Source: Moraxella sp035181385 | Lineage (GTDB): Bacteria > Pseudomonadota > Gammaproteobacteria > Pseudomonadales > Moraxellaceae | Direction: 5' to 3' | Length of the DNA: 64,000 nucleotides | NCBI RefSeq assembly: GCF_035181385.1 | Contig: NZ_JAXCJK010000001.1 | Span: forward strand, 434,001-498,000 | Part shown: piece after piece, positions 38,705 through 44,736 of the stretch | Layout of the letters: each line of letters opens with the position of its first letter | How positions within the stretch are numbered: the stretch's first letter is position 1 | Position numbers and translations under genes: made by a program | The notes under the pieces: generated by a model | The model's input: the letters and a program-made list of their open reading frames with translations, nothing else | What the model was told of the DNA's origin: nothing | Databases searched by the model: none

Positions 38705-40474
38705 ATGACCGACAAACTCTCTGACATCGCAAGCCTTGATTTGGTCTTTGACAACCGCCTAAAAGCCAAATTTTTATCATGGCTGGGCTGGCGTAATGCC
38801 GACATTGCGACCGCACTCGGCGAAAATGAAAACACCATCGCCAGCTGGAAGTCTCGTGATCAATGGGACAAAATCAACGCAGACAATCGCATAGAGCAGG
38901 CCTTGCAGGTGCGACTGATGACGCTTGTGATGAAAGACAAAAAAAATTCTGGCGATTACAAAGAAATTAGCGAACTGTTTAAAAATTATAAAGAATATGT
39001 CCGCCTAGAACGCTACCGAGATGGTGGCAGTGAAGCCGTGCTAAACCCCAAAGTATCCGAACGGGGCAAAGCCAAAAAACGCAAAGCCAATACTTTTGAT
39101 GATGAAGCCATAGAAAAACTGGTCATTGCCTTTGAAGAGGCGATGTTTGATTATCAGCGGACTTGGTACCAAGCAGGTGATGAACGAACTCGCATCATCT
39201 TAAAATCTCGCCAGATTGGGGCGACTTGGTACTTTGCCCGTGAGGCCTTGGTGGACGCTGTAACCACAGGACGCAATCAAATCTTTTTGTCCGCATCAAG
39301 GGCTCAGGCTCATATTTTCAAAGAATACATCAAGCAGTTTGCCCATGAAGTGTGTGGCATAGAGCTGTCGGGCGACCCGATCGTGCTGTCCAATGGGGCA
39401 AGCCTCAACTTCCTTGGCACGAACGCACGCACCGCACAGGGTCATCATGGCAATTTTTATTTTGACGAGTTTTTTTGGGTCTATGGTTTTGATGAATTAA
39501 ACAAAGTCGCCTCAGGCATGGCCATGCACAAAAAATGGCGTAAAACCTACTTTTCCACCCCAAGCACGATGGCACACGAAGCCTACACCTTTTGGACAGG
39601 CTCACGATTTAACAAGGGCAAACCCAAAGACAAGCACCTCAATATTGATGTATCCCACAAAGCACTAAAAAACGGTAAACGCTGTGAGGACAAGCTATGG
39701 CGACAGGTGGTAACGATTATGGACGCACAAGCTGGCGGCTGTGATTTGTTTGATATCGAAGAGCTTAGATTTGAATATTCAGCGGCAGACTTTGCCAATC
39801 TTTTGATGTGTGAATTTGTCGATGATGGACAAAGCATTTTTCCGCTCAATATGCTCCAACCGTGTATGGTGGACAGTTGGGAGGTGTGGCGTGAGGACTT
39901 TCGCCCCCTGCACGCTCGTCCTTTTGCCAACAAGCCTGTATGGGTGGGCTACGACCCTGCCGAGACAGGCGACAGTGCAGGGCTTGTGGTGGTCGCACCG
40001 CCTGCAGTGGCAAATGGCAAGTTTCGTGTGCTAGAACGCCAGCAGTTTAAGGGTATGGACTTTGCCGCACAGGCCAACATCATCAAAGGCATTACCCAAA
40101 GATACAATGTTACCTACATTGGCATTGACACCACAGGCATGGGGACAGGGGTGGCACAATTAGTCAAATCATTCTTTCCTGCTCTGACGACCTTTCACTA
40201 TTCGCCAGAAGTCAAAACCCAGCTTGTGCTAAAAGCATGGGATGTGGTCAAAAACGGACGGCTAGAATTTGACGCAGGACATACTGACATCGCCCACAGT
40301 CTGATGAGCATCAAAAAGACGCTCACCAATAGCCAACGCCAGATGACCTTTACCGCATCACGCTCTGACGACATCGGCCATGCGGATCTGGCTTGGGCGT
40401 TAATGCACGCATTGCACCACGAGCCGCTAGAAGGTCAGACATTGCAGTCAGTGGGATTTATGGAGTTTTCTTAA
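38705..40474 (+). CDS. P: Terminase large (ATPase) subunit P
   Basis: P2 gpP family, 589 residues. An N-terminal HTH (LGWRNADIATALGENENTIA) precedes the ATPase with a Walker-A-like KSRQIGATW and a Walker B-like FYFDEFFW. The C-terminal nuclease-like part includes YDPAETGDSAGLVVV and YIGIDTTGMGTGVAQLV. It pumps DNA into the head. In P2 it forms an operon with Q; here an island separates them. Confidence 0.94.
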   Translation: MTDKLSDIASLDLVFDNRLKAKFLSWLGWRNADIATALGENENTIASWKSRDQWDKINADNRIEQALQVRLMTLVMKDKKNSGDYKEISELFKNYKEYVRLERYRDGGSEAVLNPKVSERGKAKKRKANTFDDEAIEKLVIAFEEAMFDYQRTWYQAGDERTRIILKSRQIGATWYFAREALVDAVTTGRNQIFLSASRAQAHIFKEYIKQFAHEVCGIELSGDPIVLSNGASLNFLGTNARTAQGHHGNFYFDEFFWVYGFDELNKVASGMAMHKKWRKTYFSTPSTMAHEAYTFWTGSRFNKGKPKDKHLNIDVSHKALKNGKRCEDKLWRQVVTIMDAQAGGCDLFDIEELRFEYSAADFANLLMCEFVDDGQSIFPLNMLQPCMVDSWEVWREDFRPLHARPFANKPVWVGYDPAETGDSAGLVVVAPPAVANGKFRVLERQQFKGMDFAAQANIIKGITQRYNVTYIGIDTTGMGTGVAQLVKSFFPALTTFHYSPEVKTQLVLKAWDVVKNGRLEFDAGHTDIAHSLMSIKKTLTNSQRQMTFTASRSDDIGHADLAWALMHALHHEPLEGQTLQSVGFMEFS

Positions 40475-41226
40475 GACCTAAACCCAACACCCCAACGCTT
40501 ATTCTCAAAACGCTCAGGGTTCATGCCATCATAGCCTATCTGTTTGCCGATATGGTTGGCATTGATGACAGCGTGTGTGATGTGGTCGTGAATCTCTGCC
40601 GACAGCTGTGGCGATAAGGCACGAAACGGCTTTTCAATGGCTTTATACCAAGAATAAATAAACTGGGTATGCCATGCTAGGTGTTGGGCGTATTGCATCA
40701 ATGTTTCATGCTCAAAGAATGTAAATTCTCGCACAAAGTCCATCGCCGCCTGATAGTCGGCAGGGTCAATGTCTTTATAGCTTTTGACGCCAAATTCATC
40801 ATATAGGGCATTGTACAGCCGTTGGTAATGACGGCGGTCATAGCGACACTTTGCCTTGACGGCTTTTTGTAGATTGGCGGCTTGGCGGTGTGATAGACCG
40901 CATTGAGCCAGACAGGGGATAGCCCCTGTGTTCATCGCATCAAAGGCACGGATAACCATTAGGCTAAACTTAGGGCTGATCCACATCGCATAGCGGTAGA
41001 CGAGTTCACGACAGGCGTAAGTTCCACCTTGTTTGCCTTGTACGGTGTGGTAGGCAACCGTATTTTCTTTTTCCAATTCGGCAATGAGTTCTTTGGTTTC
41101 GTCATTACGCATAAAATTACTTGGCTTATGCTTATCTGCACCGCCAGATGATTTGTGTAAATCAGTCAAAGAGAAAAAGCCGTTATGTTGGCTAATTGAA
41201 GTGTTTGCAACAATAAGATTTGACAT
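40471..41226 (-). CDS. KilA-N antirepressor-like protein, paralogue 2
   Basis: A 251-residue paralogue of the 31575 protein: FFSLTDLHKSSGGADKHKPS and YAMWISPKFSLMVIRAFDAM form the KilA-N domain. From KAVKAKCRYDRRHYQRLYNA on, the two proteins are almost identical, while the N-terminal halves are only moderately alike. It overlaps the end of P by 4 bases on the opposite strand. Two promoters, a C4-like RNA and a structured leader lie upstream. Confidence 0.8.
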   Translation of the reverse strand: MSNLIVANTSISQHNGFFSLTDLHKSSGGADKHKPSNFMRNDETKELIAELEKENTVAYHTVQGKQGGTYACRELVYRYAMWISPKFSLMVIRAFDAMNTGAIPCLAQCGLSHRQAANLQKAVKAKCRYDRRHYQRLYNALYDEFGVKSYKDIDPADYQAAMDFVREFTFFEHETLMQYAQHLAWHTQFIYSWYKAIEKPFRALSPQLSAEIHDHITHAVINANHIGKQIGYDGMNPERFENKRWGVGFRS

Positions 41227-41267
41227 AGTGTATTACCTTTTTCAGTTGGTAGAAAGCCCAAAAGGGC

Positions 41268-41335
41268 GGATAGGAAGCTGAAAAACCGCTACACTAACGG
41301 CGTGTGGTATTGGGTATTTCCACACCTTCCTACCC
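41268..41335 (-). promoter_or_regulatory. Structured 5' leader of KilA-N gene 2
   Basis: On the minus strand GGGTAGGAAG (41335-41326) pairs with CTTCCTATCC (41277-41268), the counterpart of the stem at 12691-12755. Confidence 0.55.
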
Positions 41336-41442
41336 ATAAAAAAAGGTAATCGTAAGGATTGGCAATTTTTGTGGGTACAAAAAAATCACAAATTTCGCTT
41401 GTGATTGGCGAGTGTAAGAAGTTTTTCAGGCTTCGTGTGATT

Positions 41443-41471
41443 ATTCTATAAAAATCAAAATTTATTGTCAA
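41443..41471 (-). promoter_or_regulatory. Second promoter of KilA-N gene 2
   Basis: TTGACA (41471-41466), 17 bases, TAGAAT (41448-41443), downstream of a perfect 22-bp hairpin (AAATGCTCAAA/TTTGAGCATTT, about 41491-41514). Confidence 0.7.
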
Positions 41472-41544
41472 GATATTTTTTGATTTTTTTTAAATGCTCA
41501 AATTTGAGCATTTAAGTTTTCTGAAATTTACCCTTGTTAGGGTG

Positions 41545-41623
41545 CTAGGGGGGTTCAGAAGCCGTCAAAAGGTCGGCTGGATTTATTCGTGTAGCAAGCT
41601 ACCTTATTTCATCGCCCCCCTAA
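41545..41623 (-). ncRNA. C4-like antisense RNA 3
   Basis: On the minus strand P1 is TTAGGGGGG with CCCCCCTAG, P2 is GTAGC with GCTAC (plus 41591-41602), P3 is AGCCG with CGGCT. The core GATGAAATAAGGT and ACACGAATAAATCC equals that of C4-like RNA 1. The following GGGTAAATTTCAGAAAACTT is also shared with RNA 2. Confidence 0.72.
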
Positions 41624-41788
41624 CATAAAATTATGATGTGAGAATTTGCATATCTTAAATTTTTGAAAGGGTTTGCTTTGATAATTTATGTTCCGCAAAT
41701 TTGCGGAGCTTAAATTTTTTGCATTAAAAAACCACGATAACGCTGTGGGGTAACGCCTTTTGACTTCGGTTCTGACACCTTAGGGCAT

Positions 41789-41817
41789 ATATTACCCCAA
41801 CCCACGCCCCTTGTCAA
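41789..41817 (-). promoter_or_regulatory. Promoter of C4-like RNA 3
   Basis: TTGACA (41817-41812), 17 bases, TAATAT (41794-41789), then CCTAAGGTGTCAGAACC as at 31299. About 170 bases of leader precede the C4-like core. Confidence 0.78.
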
Positions 41818-41821
41818 TAAA

Positions 41822-41850
41822 AAAATCCACACTCTAAGTGAATGCGGACT
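41822..41850 (-). terminator. Terminator of DUF2335-like gene
   Basis: Inverted copy of the terminator at 10948-10980: GTCCGCATTC pairs with GAGTGTGGA and T-rich sequence follows on the minus strand. Confidence 0.85.
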
Positions 41851-42306
41851 TTATTGTTTGGACGGCGGCTCAATGTGCCGTTTTTGTAAAAATAATACGG
41901 TAATCACACCAATGATAGTTGCAATAGCTACACTGGCAAGCCAAATATGACCCAAATAAGCAAACCAAGCAGATAATGCAATCAAAAATAGCGAGAGTAT
42001 GAATGAAAATATCTGACCACGAGTCTTAATGTCGCTATCACGCTTTTGTTCGGCAATGTTGGCATTATCTACATCAATGGTACGCTGCAAATTCTTTTGG
42101 TTAAACTCAATCTCTTGGCGTTTTAATTCAATATTGAAGTTCTGCTGTGCTACAACCATATCAAACATTTGCTTGGCAGAACCTTCTACAATGCGTTCAT
42201 ATTCTGCTAAGTATTGCGGTGGCAAGAATGGTGTTTGGATTTCCATTGTGGCAACGCTGAGTGTGGTTTCTACACTTTCATTGTCAATCTTTGGCACTTC
42301 GCTCAC
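41851..42306 (-). CDS. DUF2335-like membrane protein
   Basis: A 151-residue protein starting GTG inside the preceding stop (GTGA overlap). Pattern of DUF2335: PPQYLAEYERIVEGSAKQMF, a helical RQEIEFNQKNLQRTIDVDNA, GQIFSFILSLFLIALSAWFAYLGH and a second span (ASVAIATIIGVITVLFL), quoted in parts. Such proteins are predicted inner-membrane proteins of unknown function, often near phage or toxin genes. Together with the secreted protein at 42303 it mirrors the pair at 10389-10930. Confidence 0.7.
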   Translation of the reverse strand: MSEVPKIDNESVETTLSVATMEIQTPFLPPQYLAEYERIVEGSAKQMFDMVVAQQNFNIELKRQEIEFNQKNLQRTIDVDNANIAEQKRDSDIKTRGQIFSFILSLFLIALSAWFAYLGHIWLASVAIATIIGVITVLFLQKRHIEPPSKQ

Positions 42307-42512
42307 TTAGCTTGCTCCAAAAAGCGTTTTTCACTGGCAACCTGCTCCATAATCAAGCCAACTTCAATAAATGGTTGGTGGGTACTAAGTGTGTCAATGG
42401 TTTGTAAATTGCTATCAGTTGGTTCTATATAGTTTGGCTTGGCTGACACAGCAGACGGCAAAAGCATGAATGCCGATAACATACCTTCCAAAAATGGGGA
42501 TAATTTACGCAT
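42303..42512 (-). CDS. Small secreted protein, paralogue 2
   Basis: A 69-residue protein with a signal peptide like that at 10389 (KLSPFLEGMLSAFMLLPSAV, cleavage after SA near residue 24), then KPNYIEPTDSNLQ. The mature part diverges from paralogue 1 apart from the start. AAGG precedes the ATG. Translationally coupled to the DUF2335-like gene. Confidence 0.6.
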   Translation of the reverse strand: MRKLSPFLEGMLSAFMLLPSAVSAKPNYIEPTDSNLQTIDTLSTHQPFIEVGLIMEQVASEKRFLEQAK

Positions 42513-42540
42513 ATCAATACCTTATTAAGTTAGGCACTTT

Positions 42541-42569
42541 ATTATAACCGCCCTTATAATAAAAGACAA
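42541..42569 (-). promoter_or_regulatory. Promoter of secreted/DUF2335 operon
   Basis: TTGTCT (42569-42564), 17 bases, TATAAT (42546-42541), then AAAGTGCC as in the promoter at 13576. Confidence 0.75.
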
Positions 42570-42632
42570 CCTTTGTTATCATTTCAGCGATAAAAAAGCC
42601 AAATAAAAATAGGTAAAAATCCTATATTTTAC

Positions 42633-42701
42633 TTGACTTTTGGGGTAAGTGCGTTTATAATATACAGCAACAAGGCAAGGTACTGGCATACCTGCCTTGT
42701 T
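42633..42701 (+). promoter_or_regulatory. Cassette F promoter and 5' stem-loop
   Basis: TTGACT (42633-42638), 17 bases, TATAAT (42656-42661). AACAAGGC (42669-42676) pairs with GCCTTGTT (42694-42701), with an inner AGGTA/TACCT stem, at the predicted RNA 5' end. A second hairpin (GCTACC/GGTAGC) precedes the peptide ribosome site. Confidence 0.8.
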
Positions 42702-42751
42702 AGGTTACCGCTACCGACCTGTGTAAGTGGTAGCTACAAGGAGTAAATACG

Positions 42752-42808
42752 ATGAACATCGCAAAAATCGTAATAGCCTTGTTATTAATTAGCTTACCAG
42801 CTTATTGA
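42752..42808 (+). CDS. Hydrophobic 18-residue peptide F
   Basis: MNIAKIVIALLLISLPAY, the shortest family member, behind AAGGAGT (42738-42744). It keeps Lys at position 5, the helix and the SLPAY end. This copy is on the plus strand, while the other five are on the minus strand. Confidence 0.7.
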   Translation: MNIAKIVIALLLISLPAY

Positions 42809-42914
42809 TAGCAGTGCCTAAGGATAAAGCCAAAAGCTTTATCTAGGGTAGGATTAAGGGAAACCTTAGTCCACTCCTTATTTTTATATTACCACAACAC
42901 AAGGAAAATATCAA

Positions 42915-43115
42915 ATGCCAAAAGTTGTCTCAAACCCCAAAACCCGCTCACAAATCCAAGCCGAGAGCGACGCTCGCCGTGGCGTGGTGCGTAAGTCATT
43001 CACCCTGCAAGCCGATGATGTCGCTTTTATTAAAGAGTCTGCCCAGCGTCTAGGACTGGCACAAAATGAGCTGATTGTACAAGCGGTGCGTGCGTTTGTT
43101 AAAGGGCAAGGATAG
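42915..43115 (+). CDS. RHH-like protein of cassette F
   Basis: A 66-residue MPK-subtype protein: MPKVVSNPKTRSQIQAESDA, then VRKSFTLQADDVAFIKESAQ and LGLAQNELIVQAVRAFVKG. About two thirds identical to cassette B. The ribosome site AAGGAAA precedes it. It ends ahead of the convergent microprotein m7. Confidence 0.72.
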   Translation: MPKVVSNPKTRSQIQAESDARRGVVRKSFTLQADDVAFIKESAQRLGLAQNELIVQAVRAFVKGQG

Positions 43116-43141
43116 CCCCACCTGTTGGGCTTTGTCGAGCC

Positions 43142-43297
43142 CTATTTTAAGGCATTGATGATGACCACCACCTTATCGGATTGGTGAATGAGCCAACAAA
43201 CGCCCAAAAATACCAAAATGGCATAAAATTTATGATTTTGTAATTCGTTCATCTGTCTGATAATCCGAGTAAATAATTTGACTTTTTTCTTTTTCAT
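43142..43297 (-). CDS. Single-span microprotein m7
   Basis: A 51-residue protein: basic start MKKKKVKLFTRIIRQMNELQ, then NHKFYAILVFLGVCWLIHQS and DKVVVIINALK. One helix. The ribosome site is poor (AAAGG). The KFYAILV..VC part resembles m8. Confidence 0.55.
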   Translation of the reverse strand: MKKKKVKLFTRIIRQMNELQNHKFYAILVFLGVCWLIHQSDKVVVIINALK

Positions 43298-43353
43298 TGA
43301 TAAGATAGCCTTTGTATAGTGATAAGATAGTTTTTGTATAGTCTCATTACATT

Positions 43354-43388
43354 AAAAACGCCCAGAGCCTGCCAGCTTTGGGCGTTTT
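43354..43388 (-). terminator. Island hairpin T5
   Basis: The terminator unit in minus orientation (AAAACGCCCA...TGGGCGTTTTT), just after the late start site of box 4 and 57 bases before m7. Confidence 0.83.
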
Positions 43389-43399
43389 GCTTGTTGGCT

Positions 43400-43461
43400 A
43401 TTATGTCGATGAATGGCGTGGGGGTAAATGATGAGATGTTGTAGATGGGGGATTTACAACA
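43400..43461 (-). promoter_or_regulatory. Late promoter with Ogr box 4
   Basis: TGTTGTAGAT-GGGGG-ATTTACAACA (43437-43461). On the minus strand CATAAT (43405-43400) predicts a start near 43393, 56 bases from the centre. Confidence 0.72.
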
Positions 43462-43537
43462 TTGGGGCTGGTTTTTATTGTCCGCTGATTGCCCTTTGTC
43501 AAGCGAAACTATTTTAAAAAAAATATCATTAAAGTGC

Positions 43538-43566
43538 TTGACATTAGGCAATGATTGCCTTATAAT
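43538..43566 (+). promoter_or_regulatory. Promoter of coiled-coil/HTH genes
   Basis: TTGACA (43538-43543), 17 bases, TATAAT (43561-43566), near consensus. The spacer contains the inverted repeat AGGCAATGATTGCCT (43550-43560 region), a possible operator for the HTH protein encoded downstream. Confidence 0.8.
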
Positions 43567-43623
43567 ACACCCACAAGCCAAGCAATACCGCTTAGGCAAC
43601 CCAAACCGCTAAGGAGCGATGAT

Positions 43624-43827
43624 ATGAACACCCAAACCCTAAACAGAGAGCTGAAAATGGCTGAACTTGAACGCATTAAGCTAGAAGCTGAAAAAATGCG
43701 AGTTGAAACTGAAAAACTAAGGGCTGAAACTTTCAAACTGCAAAAAGAAACCAAATACTACCCAGCCGTTTCAATCGTGATAGCCCTAATCGCCCTAGTT
43801 GCCTCACTTCTAGCCCTACTAAAATAA
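43624..43827 (+). CDS. Short coiled-coil membrane-anchored protein
   Basis: A 67-residue protein: helical, charged ELKMAELERIKLEAEKMRVE and TEKLRAETFKLQKETKYYP, then a C-terminal span VSIVIALIALVASLLALL. AAGGAG precedes the ATG. It shares its plan with 10622 (coiled coil then C-terminal anchor) but not the upstream secreted partner. Confidence 0.65.
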   Translation: MNTQTLNRELKMAELERIKLEAEKMRVETEKLRAETFKLQKETKYYPAVSIVIALIALVASLLALLK

Positions 43828-43831
43828 CCCA

Positions 43832-43854
43832 AAGCCCCCAAGTGGGGCTTTTTA
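43832..43854 (+). terminator. Terminator after coiled-coil gene
   Basis: AAGCCCC, CAAGT loop, GGGGCTT, then TTT; between the coiled-coil and HTH genes, so read-through would be needed to reach the HTH gene. Confidence 0.75.
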
Positions 43855-43863
43855 GGATAATCT

Positions 43864-44073
43864 ATGAAACCTGACATCAGTAAATACAACCCTGACCCCA
43901 CTTACATCAGAGCTTTGCTTGAAAAAGCAGGGCTTTCACAACGAAAAACCGCCCATATACTAGGCGTATCAGAGCGAATGATGCGGTATTATTTGGTGCA
44001 TACCGATGACCCTAATTATCGCCCTATGCCTTACACAGTGCAATTCGCCATTGAGTGTCTTGCGGGGGAGTAA
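43864..44073 (+). CDS. HTH regulator, paralogue 2
   Basis: A 69-residue protein: MKPDISKYNPDPTYIRALLE, HTH KAGLSQRKTAHILGVSERMM, then DPNYRPMPYTVQFAIECLAG. Nearly identical to the protein at 10122. Here it is in line with the coiled-coil gene rather than divergent. Confidence 0.72.
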   Translation: MKPDISKYNPDPTYIRALLEKAGLSQRKTAHILGVSERMMRYYLVHTDDPNYRPMPYTVQFAIECLAGE

Positions 44074-44093
44074 ACGGTCTTATGACCGTTTTT
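44072..44093 (+). terminator. Terminator of HTH gene 2
   Basis: AAACGGTC, TTAT, GACCGTTT, then T-run; overlaps the stop. Confidence 0.85.
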
Positions 44094-44117
44094 ATGCCCA
44101 TTTCCCCTTGTCAAGCC

Positions 44118-44270
44118 CTACCACCAGCGAATTGCTGTGATAAGGCTCGCCAAAACAAAAATTGTTAAGCACGCCACCAGCCAGTTAATTAAGAATCTTA
44201 CTTTTGGGGAACTTTCATATTTTTCCAGCATTTTTACTACCCACTGCCCAAAATCTATGTTAAAATTCAC
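44118..44270 (-). CDS. Single-span microprotein m5 (MNF type)
   Basis: GTG start behind TAGGAGTAAATCAT, the same leader as m1. The 50-residue protein: MNFNIDFGQWVVKMLEKYES, then a helix FLINWLVACLTIFVLASLIT and the end AIRWW. The AI(R/K)WW end is shared with m6. Confidence 0.65.
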   Translation of the reverse strand: MNFNIDFGQWVVKMLEKYESSPKVRFLINWLVACLTIFVLASLITAIRWW

Positions 44271-44304
44271 TTATGATTTACTCCTACTCCGAATAGGGTT
44301 AAAT

Positions 44305-44341
44305 TAAAAACGCCCAGAGCCTGCCAGCTTTGGGCGTTTTG
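44305..44341 (-). terminator. Island hairpin T6
   Basis: Terminator unit in minus orientation between m6 and m5, directly after the m6 stop. Confidence 0.85.
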
Positions 44342-44354
44342 CTTTATTTATTCT

Positions 44355-44474
44355 CTACCACCATTTAATCGCATGGATAAAAGGGGTAATCATCAAGCCA
44401 AGCACGCCCAACGCCACCATCAAAATTGAAATACCAATACAAAAACGCAAAAACGGTGTTACCAAGCCTTCCAT
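44355..44474 (-). CDS. Single-span microprotein m6
   Basis: A 39-residue protein behind AAGGAG: MEGLVTPFLRFCIGISILMV then ALGVLGLMITPFIHAIKWW. One long helix and the AIKWW end. Confidence 0.65.
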   Translation of the reverse strand: MEGLVTPFLRFCIGISILMVALGVLGLMITPFIHAIKWW

Positions 44475-44558
44475 CTTCACTCCTTCTTTTGGGTGCAAAA
44501 TAAACTTATCTGTGCTATACTTCTTCATAAATTTAGCCTTTCCTGTACAAGGGTTAAA

Positions 44559-44594
44559 TTAAAAACGCCCAGAGCCTGCCAGCTTTGGGCGTTT
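44559..44594 (-). terminator. Island hairpin T7
   Basis: Terminator unit in minus orientation, just after the minus-strand late start of box 3, ahead of m6. Confidence 0.83.
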
Positions 44595-44606
44595 TGCTTT
44601 ATGGCT

Positions 44607-44705
44607 ATTATGCTTAATGAATGGCGTGTGGGTAAATGATGGCGTGTTGTAAATGGGGGATTTACAACATACCAACGCCAAGATGCTGTCAAATCCTGCT
44701 ATGAT
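44607..44705. promoter_or_regulatory. Divergent late promoters Q/m6 with Ogr box 3
   Basis: TGTTGTAAAT-GGGGG-ATTTACAACA (44645-44669). Plus: TATGAT (44700-44705), start near 44712, 55 bases from the centre, serving Q. Minus: CATAAT (44612-44607), start near 44600, 57 bases away, serving the m6-m5 side. Confidence 0.8.
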
Positions 44706-44736
44706 GTCATTATTTGTCTTATATTTAGGATTGATG

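Noticed and set aside
29087..44594. Seven 35-bp repeats as a possible CRISPR array or insertion sequence
   Set aside because: Spacing is irregular, the unit is a perfect intrinsic hairpin with a T-run, and orientation follows transcription; there are no spacers, cas genes or transposase.
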